Positions 1-6,481 of a DNA stretch of 6,577 nucleotides are shown here, one piece after another. The notes below the pieces were generated by a model. That model made no database searches. It was not told where the DNA came from and was given only the letters and a program-made list of their open reading frames with translations. Numbering within the stretch: position 1 is the first letter of the stretch; each line of letters begins with the position of its first letter. Made by a program: the position numbers and the translations under genes. The DNA is from Flavobacteriales bacterium (GTDB taxonomy: Bacteria; Bacteroidota; Bacteroidia; Flavobacteriales_F; PHOS-HE28): the NCBI GenBank assembly GCA_025455765.1, contig JALOLX010000083.1, positions 1-6,577 of the forward strand, in the 5' to 3' direction.

Positions 1-1090
1 GGAAGCGGTCGGCGATGTAGCGCGTGCTCAGTTCCACGGCGGCGATGATCGCGGCGTCCTTGATCAGCACCTTGTGGTGGCTCTCGTACTTCTCCTTCAA
101 CCCGCGCAGGATGGAGATGGCGTCCTCACGCGAAGGCTCGTCCACCATCACCTTTTGGAAGCGGCGTTCCAGTGCCTTGTCCTTCTCGAAGTACTTCTGG
201 TACTCGTTCAGTGTAGTGGCGCCGATGCTGCGCAGTTCGCCGCGGGCCAGGGCAGGCTTCAGGATGTTGGCGGCGTCCATGGCGCCTTCGCCACCGCCCG
301 CGCCCACCAGCGTGTGGATCTCGTCGATGAAGAGGATGATGTTCCCTTTGGCACCGGCGATCAGCGCGGCGATGTCGAGGCTGAAGACCTGCTTGCCCTT
401 GAGGTCCTCGGGGATGTCGCCGCTGACGATGCGTTGCGCGATGCCCTCGGCGATGGCGGTCTTACCCACGCCGGGCTCACCGATCAGGATGGGGTTGTTC
501 TTGGTACGGCGGCTGAGGATCTGCAATACGCGGCGGATCTCCTCGTCGCGACCGATGACCGGATCGAGCTTGTTGTCCTTGGCGAGCTGGTTGAGGTTCT
601 TGGCGTACTTGTTCAGTGCGTTGTAGGTCTCCTCCTGGCTCTGGCTGGAGACGGTGCTGCCCTTGCGCAGCTCCTTGATGGCCGCGATCAGGTCCTTCTT
701 GGTGACGCCGTTGTCCTTCAGCAGCTGGCTCACGGTGTCGCTGCTGTCGAGGATGCCGATGAGCATGTGTTCCACGCTGGCGAATTCATCGCCGAACTCC
801 TTCAGCGCGGCGAGGGCCTTGGTGAGCGCGTCGCTGCTGTAGCGTGATAGGCTGATCTGACCGCCGCTCACCTTGGGGTAGCCCTGTACGATGCGGTCCA
901 GCGCCTGCGTCATAGCGGGCACGTTCACGTTGAGCTTCTTCAGCAGGAAGGGCGTCACGTCCGGGTCCACCTCCAGGATGCCTTTCAGCAGGTGGCCGTT
1001 CTCGAGCATCTGCTGGCCATATCCGGTGGCGATCGTCTGCGCCTGTTGGATGGCCTGCTGGGAGCGGATGGTGAATTTGTTGAGGTCCAT
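1..1090 (-). CDS. clpB: ATP-dependent chaperone ClpB (Hsp100 disaggregase), N-terminal part, with a 20-residue gap in AAA+ domain 1
   Basis: ClpB is the cytoplasmic hexameric AAA+ disaggregase that threads aggregated proteins through its central pore, working with DnaK/DnaJ/GrpE. Translating the minus strand from the ATG at 1090-1088 gives 363 residues (MDLNKFTIRSQQAIQQ...) before the window ends. Visible in order: a double Clp_N domain (about 1-145), a linker, then D1 with Walker A GEPGVGKT at 204-211 (K210), Walker B IILFIDE with D256/E257, the GATTLNEY sensor region, and arginine fingers in ALERRF (R309, R310). The M-domain and D2 lie off the left edge. Against my recollection of E. coli ClpB, the offset is 2 residues at Walker A but 22 at Walker B and at the arginine fingers. 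The gap falls after GAK (K248), at bases 346/347, where the family has the pore loop (YRGEFEERLK) and a helix. The frame stays open throughout. Family identity is certain. Whether this copy works, or the gap is an assembly artefact, is not. Confidence 0.97.
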   Translation of the reverse strand, partial: MDLNKFTIRSQQAIQQAQTIATGYGQQMLENGHLLKGILEVDPDVTPFLLKKLNVNVPAMTQALDRIVQGYPKVSGGQISLSRYSSDALTKALAALKEFGDEFASVEHMLIGILDSSDTVSQLLKDNGVTKKDLIAAIKELRKGSTVSSQSQEETYNALNKYAKNLNQLAKDNKLDPVIGRDEEIRRVLQILSRRTKNNPILIGEPGVGKTAIAEGIAQRIVSGDIPEDLKGKQVFSLDIAALIAGAKGNIILFIDEIHTLVGAGGGEGAMDAANILKPALARGELRSIGATTLNEYQKYFEKDKALERRFQKVMVDEPSREDAISILRGLKEKYESHHKVLIKDAAIIAAVELSTRYIADRF

Positions 1091-1095
1091 GGTCG

Positions 1096-1100
1096 TCCTT
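1096..1100 (-). promoter_or_regulatory. Possible Shine-Dalgarno of clpB
   Basis: The minus strand reads AAGGA followed by five bases (CGACC) and then the clpB ATG, a normal spacing. It supports the ATG at 1090 as the start, which also matches the usual ClpB N-terminus (M-x-L-N-x-F-T). Bacteroidota often start translation without a Shine-Dalgarno, so the match may be fortuitous. Confidence 0.4.
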
Positions 1101-1122
1101 GGTTCAGTGGGGAGTCGTTCGC

Positions 1123-1132
1123 GTCCCGGGAC
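1123..1132. repeat. 10-bp perfect palindrome upstream of clpB
   Basis: GTCCCGGGAC is a perfect palindrome with no spacer, about 33 bp upstream of the clpB start. It could be an operator half-site pair or part of the clpB leader. A 10-bp palindrome in GC-rich DNA can also arise by chance. Confidence 0.3.
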
Positions 1133-1140
1133 ATCCCTGC

Positions 1141-1177
1141 TGTCAAAGGACGAACCGGAAGTCATAGAGTGTCAAAG
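1141..1177. repeat. Direct repeat TGTCAAAG, two copies 29 bp apart
   Basis: TGTCAAAG occurs at 1141-1148 and again at 1170-1177. Read in the direction of clpB this is CTTTGACA twice, 50-90 bp upstream of the start codon, a plausible place for a promoter element or regulator site. The start-to-start distance of 29 bp is close to, but not exactly, three helical turns. Confidence 0.35.
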
Positions 1178-1292
1178 TGGCCGATGGGTCCCGCCTCAAC
1201 GCGCATTTCGGTCATGCGGCAATGCGGACAACATGTCATTTCTACCGGGAAATGGCTGGTCACGGATAGCAGGAAGTTCATGTTGATGGTAA

Positions 1293-1307
1293 GGTGGTCG
1301 TACCACC
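1293..1307. repeat. Short inverted repeat GGTGGT-CGT-ACCACC
   Basis: A perfect 6-bp stem with a 3-base loop in the middle of the divergent intergenic region. No T-run follows on either strand, so it does not look like an intrinsic terminator, and no gene ends here. An operator or a chance hairpin is equally possible. Confidence 0.4.
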
Positions 1308-1377
1308 GACACAGTCCGGAGGCTTGGAAGCTGACCTGAAATGCACCGCAGGGTTACGGTTTCGGGCAGGGAACAGT

Positions 1378-1405
1378 TCGTACACGGTCTCGAAGAGCAG
1401 TACGA
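1378..1405. repeat. Spaced dyad TCGTAC-N16-GTACGA next to the AT-rich patch
   Basis: Two 6-bp half-sites, TCGTAC (1378-1383) and GTACGA (1400-1405), form an inverted repeat with a 16-base spacer. Their centres are 22 bp apart, about two helical turns. An AT-rich tract (1406-1417) follows directly and is followed by the start region of the large surface-protein gene. That layout would suit an operator for the gene, but nothing in the sequence identifies a regulator. Confidence 0.35.
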
Positions 1406-1498
1406 GAATAAAAAATAGCTGAGTTGGGCAACCCTTGGATGAGTTTGATGCATCTTTATGACGGCAGTTCACATGTACCTCCTCCTTCTTGCCTCCCG

Positions 1499-4400
1499 AT
1501 GATCGCTCATTTGACTACGCATTACTCTGTCGTTTTCCGTTCGGCGATCTGCAGTGTATTCTTGATGGTGAGCTGCATAGCGGTCGGGCAGCCTTATTGG
1601 GTGCAAAAGGTTGGCGGTGGAGGCAATGATGCTGTAAACGCGATACGCACGGGAGAAGATGGTTCCATCTACATCACTGGAGAGTTCAGCGGGAGCATCA
1701 CGTTGGATGGGACCAATTTCCAAAGCACGGGCAGCATCGATGCCTTCGTGGCCAAGTTGGATCCAGAAGGTGATCTCGAGTGGTTCACACGTTGTGGAGG
1801 AAGCGGCATCGACCGCGGGCTAAAGGTGGATGTTCACTCCAATGGCACCTTGGCATGGGTGGGAGAGTTCACTGGTTCGGCCGGATTTGGCAGTACTACG
1901 TTGGTCAGCCAGGGAGGGACAGCAGACATGTTCGTGGCGCTGATCAATGCGGAGACCGGGAGCCTGACATGGGTTGCAAGTGGTGGCGGGGCGGCAGGTA
2001 CGGATAGACCAAGCGGGGTCAGTATCGCACCCGATGGAAGTCTTTGCGTTGCCGGCGAGTTCCGAGGGACTGCGACCTGGGGTAGCATAAGCCGCACAAG
2101 CCAGACCGATCCCACGACCGGGTCACCGAGCACCGACGTGTTCACGGTCAAGTACACCGCCGCCGGAGAGGTGGTCTGGGTGGAACAGGGCAGTGCCAAA
2201 TTCGCAGACCGTGCAGTGGACGTGGTGCACGATCCACAGGGAAACATTTACGTCACCGGCCAATTCAGCGATACGATCACGTTCGACCAGACGCACAACA
2301 ATATCCTCTTGAACGCGTCCTTCTTGATCCGTTATGACGCGAACGGGAACGAGGTCTGGTTCCGTCGGTTCGGAGGCGCTGGGTTCAACCATGTGCGCGA
2401 CATGGAGTTGGATGTGAGCGGCGATCTACTGTTGACCGGTGACCAGCAAGGCACGATGGTGTTCTCAGGCAGCTCTGGCTCCATTAACGTGGCCAACGCG
2501 TTACCCAACGCTTATTACCTATTACGCGTTACTACAGCGGGAGCATTGACCGACCATGCAACCGTTGGGTCGGAAGACGCAGTGCAGGTAAGTGCACTGG
2601 CAGTTTCGTCTACTGAAGTTGCTGTTCTGGGCACGTTCCGTTGTCAGTTCACAGACCTTGCCACGCTATACGATGGCGATGGCTTGTTCATGGCAGCGGG
2701 TCCTGAAGATCTGTTCATCACCCGCCATGAACGCAGTAGTCTGGATACCGAAGAGGCGCAACAATTCGGGGGGCGAGCTTCGAAAACCGGCGGAGGCATG
2801 GCGTTCACTGCTCCAGGGCAGCTCGTCTTTACAGGAAGCTATCAGAATGCCCTTATTTTTCCGGCTACTGCCGGATTTACTGGTCAGATCGCAACTCCCG
2901 GTGGCGGGATCACGAGCACGGGTGTTACATCGTATTGCGATGACCCATCGTACGGACGTTTCATAGGGATCGTGTCTGAAGGGGTGGTAGATGGTTTCGT
3001 CGCCCGCGGCTATGTGAATGGCCGTGAACCATATGACATTTGGCGTCGGGAAGGTGAGGGTTGTGATCGTGACATGTTAGAGGTTTGCATACGCCGGGCT
3101 GGTACGGACGCATGCGTTGATACCATTCGCAATTGTGGTCCAACTGGGATCACTGTTCAAACGAACTACTCCTTCGCGAACAATGCCAACGCAAATTTTC
3201 TAGGACCTGCGTTGACCTTCCAATGGAGCACGGGCAGCACAGCAGGTCAGATCAACGTGAGTTCGAGCGGGACCTACAGCGTAACAGTGACCTCTGTGAA
3301 CGGCTGCTATCAATGGCAGGATACGATCGTGGTGGTGATCCTGCCGTTGCCCGTCTCACCGGTGATCTCGGATGATGTGGTCGTGAACACATTAAGTACG
3401 ACCCCGAGCGGTATCGAACTCTGCGATCCGGAGACCGCGTGGGTATGGGCAGGGAACATTGCCAATGGGGCAAGCACCTCTTGGCTTACCCCAGGAGGGC
3501 AGCAGATACTGGGCACTGACTCTGTGCTGGTGGATACCAGTGGAACCTACACGTTCACCGTGGAGGCTGCCAATGGGTGTATCCGTACGGTTGGGGTGGA
3601 GGTCGTGGATATTCCATCCGTCCCACTTCCAGACATCGATGTTGACCTGGTCATCAGCTTCCCGGATGATGAGGATGGCAATGATTCCCTCGCGCTCTGT
3701 CCAGGAAGCGGTGCTACGTTCGTTTATACACCCGTATGGACGATCAACGGGTCAGTGGTTGATAGTTTGCCAGAAGGATTGACCGTGACCTGGGGCTTGG
3801 CTCCAGGCGAACCAACGCTTGAAGGAGATAGCGACCCGCAGTCCGGTAGTCTACCTCCCATAACTGGCTGGGTGATCGTGGATCTGATCGTACAGGTGAG
3901 CAATAAGCCTTGTTTACAGGATAGTATTCGGTTCACGCAGCGCGACAGCATTTTCGTTGAGTTCTTTCCGGCCACGGAGGTGGTACTTGACCTTCAAGGC
4001 CCTTCAGTTCTTTGTGATGGCGAACAAGCTGTCCTTGTCGCATCCTGCAGTCAGTGCGATGCGTTGCTCTGGATCGGGTCAGGCTTTACGCAACTGTCTC
4101 CCGATAGCATATTGATCAACGGGCCGGGGACCTACAGTGTTTCCGGAGGGTTCACTGATGCGAACGGATGTTCGTTCGGTGCATCGGATGCCATTACGGT
4201 CATCACCCCAGGTGCGTTCACGATCGCTGCAGATCCACAGGATGGTATTATTTGCCCCAATGCCAGCGCGACCTTGAGCACCAGCGTCATTGGCACGGAC
4301 CATGTTTGGTTCGGACCACAGGGGCCGATCAATGGGCAGGGAAGCGCGTTGGTGACCACGGTCCCAGGCGATTACTACCTCATCATGTCCGTGGGGGGGT

Positions 4401-5839
4401 GTGAGGTGACAAGCAACCCGGTCTCCTTATCGAATTATGGTACTCCGTTCTTGAGTGCTCCTGATCCTTCCGCTTTGTGCGGGCCTGATGACGAACTTGT
4501 CATTCAGGTGGTTGCTGTCCCCGGAGCGGTCATTACATGGGATGCTCCCTTCAGTGGGTCTGGGACTACGCAGGTGGTCGATTCACCGGGTACGTATAGT
4601 GTTTCAGTGACCGCTTGCGGCATCGTTACGGCACTCTCCACAACGGTCATTTCCGACCCCGCAACCGTTGAACTGCTCACTCCAGGGCCGTTCGTCCTGT
4701 GTGAGGCAGAGACAGTGATCCTCGAAGCGGAGGCTCAGAACGCCAGCATCGTCTGGCTACCATCCGAAGCTCCAGGGAATACGCTTGAAGTGGCCACTGC
4801 TGGTTCGTTCACCGTGATCGCTACGAACGCTTCAGGCTGCACCGATACCAGTGCTGTCGTCATTGTGACGCAAGTCTTGTTCCCCGATCCCATCCTTGTC
4901 GACGACACCACCATCTGCGCAGGTAGAACGGTGGAGCTTCAAGCATTAGGGTCAGGGCCGCTTGTTTGGTATTCGAACAGTTCCCTTACACAGGTTATCG
5001 GACAGGGAAGTTCCGTTCTACTTGACCCTCTTACATCAACGACCGTCTACGTCCTACAGTCGGACCAAGGATGCATCGGTATGTTGGATTCCATTAGTGT
5101 CGAAGTAAGGCCTTCACCATCTGCTGTGCCGATCCAAGGAGATACGGTCCTGTGCCTTGGCGATGATCTCCTTCTCTCAGCAGATGCGCCATCAACGACC
5201 ATCTTGAATTGGATGACACCAGGAGGGTCGTTCACAGGTCCTCTGGTCCAAGTAACAGCACCGGGGGTGGAATTCTCAGGCACCTATTTTCTCACGCCGA
5301 GTATCGGGTCGTGCGATGGCCCCATCACCACCGTTGAAGTTGCCGTCAATACACCAGAAGCATTGAACCTCGGCCCCCTCGTGACACTGTGCGCCGGCGC
5401 TCAGGAGGTACTGGCAGTACCCGCAGGCTTCACTCAAGTGCGTTGGTCCAACGGTGCAACGAGTAGTTCGTTGGTCGTGGTTTCCGCTGGGGCGATCAGT
5501 GTATCAGCGCTCGATCAGAACGGATGTCCAGTGAGTGCCGAGCTATCTGTAGAGGTCGTTGATTGTGACCTGCTCATACCCAACGTGTACACCCCGAACG
5601 GCGACGGATGGAACGAAGGATGGCTTGCAGAAGGAGGGTTCATCGCAGCCCAGGCCATGATCTATGGTCGATGGGGTAACCTTGTCTACCAGGGAGATCT
5701 TCTGCGTAAGCCCTGGAACGGCAAGCACGAGGATACATTGGAGCCCTGCCCCGATGGTGTTTACTACTACGTCATTGCGTTCGAACGCAGTGATGGGCGA
5801 CAATTCGAACGTGCAGGATACGTGCAACTCTTGCGCTAG
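1499..5839 (+). CDS. Large secreted surface protein: signal peptide, seven SBBP-like propeller repeats, about ten Ig/PKD-like modules, T9SS type B sorting domain
   Basis: The product has 1,446 residues. Residues 1-30 look like a Sec signal peptide (R14, then hydrophobic AICSVFLMVSCIAVG, probable cleavage before QPYW). Residues 34-505 hold seven repeats of roughly 60-90 residues, of the form GG-x-D, a GxIYxTGxF strand, DxFVxKxD and a closing W (W95, W158, W227, W287 for the clearest), typical of the SBBP family of seven-bladed propellers. A linker (506-560) contains C522, C530, C539 and C546. About ten Ig/PKD-like modules follow (561-1356), each ending in a GTYSVTV-like strand; nine carry a Cys pair such as C642/C694, C1068/C1114 and C1140/C1192. 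Residues 1360-1446 (IPNVYTPNGDG..., IYGRWGNLVY, PDGVYYYVI, final LLR) are a T9SS type B sorting domain. The protein should reach the outside through T9SS; the propeller and Ig modules suggest adhesion or binding, but no catalytic motif is visible and the ligand is unknown. The ATG at 1499 puts the signal peptide at the N-terminus; TTG 1424, ATG 1439 and ATG 1448 are in-frame alternatives that would bury it. No clear ribosome binding site precedes 1499. Confidence 0.93.
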   Translation: MIAHLTTHYSVVFRSAICSVFLMVSCIAVGQPYWVQKVGGGGNDAVNAIRTGEDGSIYITGEFSGSITLDGTNFQSTGSIDAFVAKLDPEGDLEWFTRCGGSGIDRGLKVDVHSNGTLAWVGEFTGSAGFGSTTLVSQGGTADMFVALINAETGSLTWVASGGGAAGTDRPSGVSIAPDGSLCVAGEFRGTATWGSISRTSQTDPTTGSPSTDVFTVKYTAAGEVVWVEQGSAKFADRAVDVVHDPQGNIYVTGQFSDTITFDQTHNNILLNASFLIRYDANGNEVWFRRFGGAGFNHVRDMELDVSGDLLLTGDQQGTMVFSGSSGSINVANALPNAYYLLRVTTAGALTDHATVGSEDAVQVSALAVSSTEVAVLGTFRCQFTDLATLYDGDGLFMAAGPEDLFITRHERSSLDTEEAQQFGGRASKTGGGMAFTAPGQLVFTGSYQNALIFPATAGFTGQIATPGGGITSTGVTSYCDDPSYGRFIGIVSEGVVDGFVARGYVNGREPYDIWRREGEGCDRDMLEVCIRRAGTDACVDTIRNCGPTGITVQTNYSFANNANANFLGPALTFQWSTGSTAGQINVSSSGTYSVTVTSVNGCYQWQDTIVVVILPLPVSPVISDDVVVNTLSTTPSGIELCDPETAWVWAGNIANGASTSWLTPGGQQILGTDSVLVDTSGTYTFTVEAANGCIRTVGVEVVDIPSVPLPDIDVDLVISFPDDEDGNDSLALCPGSGATFVYTPVWTINGSVVDSLPEGLTVTWGLAPGEPTLEGDSDPQSGSLPPITGWVIVDLIVQVSNKPCLQDSIRFTQRDSIFVEFFPATEVVLDLQGPSVLCDGEQAVLVASCSQCDALLWIGSGFTQLSPDSILINGPGTYSVSGGFTDANGCSFGASDAITVITPGAFTIAADPQDGIICPNASATLSTSVIGTDHVWFGPQGPINGQGSALVTTVPGDYYLIMSVGGCEVTSNPVSLSNYGTPFLSAPDPSALCGPDDELVIQVVAVPGAVITWDAPFSGSGTTQVVDSPGTYSVSVTACGIVTALSTTVISDPATVELLTPGPFVLCEAETVILEAEAQNASIVWLPSEAPGNTLEVATAGSFTVIATNASGCTDTSAVVIVTQVLFPDPILVDDTTICAGRTVELQALGSGPLVWYSNSSLTQVIGQGSSVLLDPLTSTTVYVLQSDQGCIGMLDSISVEVRPSPSAVPIQGDTVLCLGDDLLLSADAPSTTILNWMTPGGSFTGPLVQVTAPGVEFSGTYFLTPSIGSCDGPITTVEVAVNTPEALNLGPLVTLCAGAQEVLAVPAGFTQVRWSNGATSSSLVVVSAGAISVSALDQNGCPVSAELSVEVVDCDLLIPNVYTPNGDGWNEGWLAEGGFIAAQAMIYGRWGNLVYQGDLLRKPWNGKHEDTLEPCPDGVYYYVIAFERSDGRQFERAGYVQLLR

Positions 5840-5881
5840 GATGCGGACAGCCAAGGGGCAGCCGGTACCTTTGGCCGCATC
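5840..5881 (+). promoter_or_regulatory. Imperfect hairpin filling the gap between the surface-protein stop and the sigma factor start
   Basis: GATGCG (5840-5845) pairs with CGCATC (5876-5881). After a 4-base bulge, GCCAAGGG (5850-5857) pairs with CCTTTGGC (5868-5875) with one G-U wobble, leaving a 10-base loop. The stem has 14 pairs in total. It begins on the base after the TAG of the upstream gene and ends 2 nt before the ATG of the sigma factor. No T-run follows, so it is not a classical intrinsic terminator. It could protect the 3' end of the upstream message or occlude the sigma factor start. The pairing is seen in the sequence; the role is inferred. Confidence 0.55.
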
Positions 5882-5883
5882 CC

Positions 5884-6450
5884 ATGGAGCCGATCCCACT
5901 GGTGCCGGACGATCCTGCAGCCTTTGAAGCCTTGTTCCGTCTTCACTATCGGCCGCTGTGTGCCTTCGCGAAAGGATACTTAGAGGATGGGGACAAGGCC
6001 CAGGACCTGGTCCAGGACCTGTTCTTCCGCCTATGGCTGGATCGAGCGCAGGTGAACATCACCTCCAGTGTGAAGGCCTACCTCTATGCTGCGGTGCGCA
6101 ACCGCTGCCTCAACGCGTTGAAGGTGAACAGCCGAACGCGACCCTTGAACGTGGAGCGCGACGATGTGGAAGCAATGGCAGGTCCAACGGAGGACGAGCA
6201 CAGTGAGCGCATCGCACGCGTGCAGGCCGCGGTGGCGGCGCTTCCCGAGGAGCGTCGGAAGGTCTTCACCCTCTGTCGCTACGAAGGGTTGAAGTATCAA
6301 GAAGCCGCCGATCGCCTGGGCATCTCGGTGAAGACGGTGGAGAACCAGATGGGCAAGGCCCTCAAGGAACTTCGCGTAGAACTCGCGGATCTCATTCCGG
6401 TACTGCCCTGGTTGTTCTGGTTGGGCGGCGGAGGGGATGGGGGTATTTGA
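5884..6450 (+). CDS. ECF-type RNA polymerase sigma-70 factor (Bacteroidota expansion type)
   Basis: A 188-residue ECF sigma factor, which would direct RNA polymerase to a small regulon once released by its anti-sigma factor. Region 2 spans about 13-80 and includes the core-binding helix around DLVQDLFFRLW (41-51) and VKAYLYAAVRNRCLNALK (63-80). An acidic linker (91-110) follows. Region 4 spans about 113-165, with LPEERRKVFTLCRYEGLKY and the helix-turn-helix EAADRLGISVKTVENQMGKA. Size and sequence fit the ECF group paired with FecR-like anti-sigma factors in Bacteroidota. The ATG at 5884 is the only good start: it lies at the natural N-terminus and the next Met is at residue 98. No Shine-Dalgarno is seen, and a hairpin ends 2 nt upstream. 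The C-terminus is odd: after the HTH it runs into IPVLPWLFWL (171-180) and ends GGGGDGGI. The next gene begins 27 bp downstream and looks like its anti-sigma factor, so the two probably form one operon. Confidence 0.96.
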   Translation: MEPIPLVPDDPAAFEALFRLHYRPLCAFAKGYLEDGDKAQDLVQDLFFRLWLDRAQVNITSSVKAYLYAAVRNRCLNALKVNSRTRPLNVERDDVEAMAGPTEDEHSERIARVQAAVAALPEERRKVFTLCRYEGLKYQEAADRLGISVKTVENQMGKALKELRVELADLIPVLPWLFWLGGGGDGGI

Positions 6451-6454
6451 AGGA

Positions 6455-6481
6455 ATGCGTGTCATACCCATACGAACGTGA
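6455..6481 (+). other. Possible 8-codon mini-ORF overlapping the anti-sigma start
   Basis: ATG at 6455 opens an 8-codon frame (MRVIPIRT) whose TGA (6479-6481) overlaps the GTG start of the next gene in the arrangement GTGA. AAGGA lies at 6450-6454, directly against the ATG and too close to be a standard ribosome binding site for it. Such an overlap could couple translation of the anti-sigma gene to ribosomes ending here. It may equally be coincidence in a 27-bp spacer. Confidence 0.2.

Larger units (their letters stand above)
1091..1498. other. Divergent intergenic region between clpB and the T9SS surface protein; no gene recognised
   Basis: This stretch of about 408 bp must hold the promoters of both flanking genes, which face away from each other. 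Short open frames exist on both strands (for example minus strand 1453-1196), but their translations are rich in Ser, Arg, Pro and His and resemble no family I know. I found no exact match to the Bacteroidota housekeeping promoter pattern (TTG, about 19 bases, TAnnTTTG) at a sensible position on either strand, and no tRNA or other RNA gene. An AT-rich patch at 1406-1417 stands out from the GC-rich surroundings and could belong to a plus-strand promoter. Small palindromes and one direct repeat are listed separately. Confidence 0.7.

Noticed and set aside
24..847. Long plus-strand open frames opposite clpB (24-626, 74-847, 654-842)
   Set aside because: They are antisense shadows of a highly conserved, GC-rich coding sequence. 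Their translations are low-complexity and match no family, while the minus strand reads as ClpB throughout.
1141..1175. TTGACA on the minus strand as a classical -35 box for clpB
   Set aside because: Neither copy has a -10-like hexamer about 17 bases downstream, and Bacteroidota housekeeping promoters use a different consensus.
1411..1418. TATTTTTT on the minus strand as a Bacteroidota -7 element for clpB
   Set aside because: The upstream TTG lies only 11 bases away instead of about 19, the last base of TAnnTTTG does not match, and it would give a leader of over 300 bases.
1196..1472. Minus-strand open frames of 85 and 64 codons in the intergenic region
   Set aside because: Composition is unlike a folded protein, neither shows a recognisable motif, and they overlap the 5' region of the surface-protein gene. 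Nothing beyond an open frame supports them.
1424..1498. Upstream starts (TTG 1424, ATG 1439, ATG 1448) for the surface-protein gene
   Set aside because: Each would add 17 to 25 residues rich in Pro, Ser and His before the hydrophobic segment. The ATG at 1499 places a normal signal peptide at the N-terminus.
1565..1576. Lipobox-like LMVSC at residues 22-26 of the surface protein
   Set aside because: M at -3 is atypical, the hydrophobic stretch continues past the Cys (IAVG), and a T9SS sorting domain makes a periplasm-facing lipoprotein unlikely.
6031..6471. 146-codon minus-strand open frame opposite the sigma factor gene
   Set aside because: It is an antisense shadow: the plus strand encodes a complete ECF sigma factor with both conserved regions, and the antisense translation matches no family.
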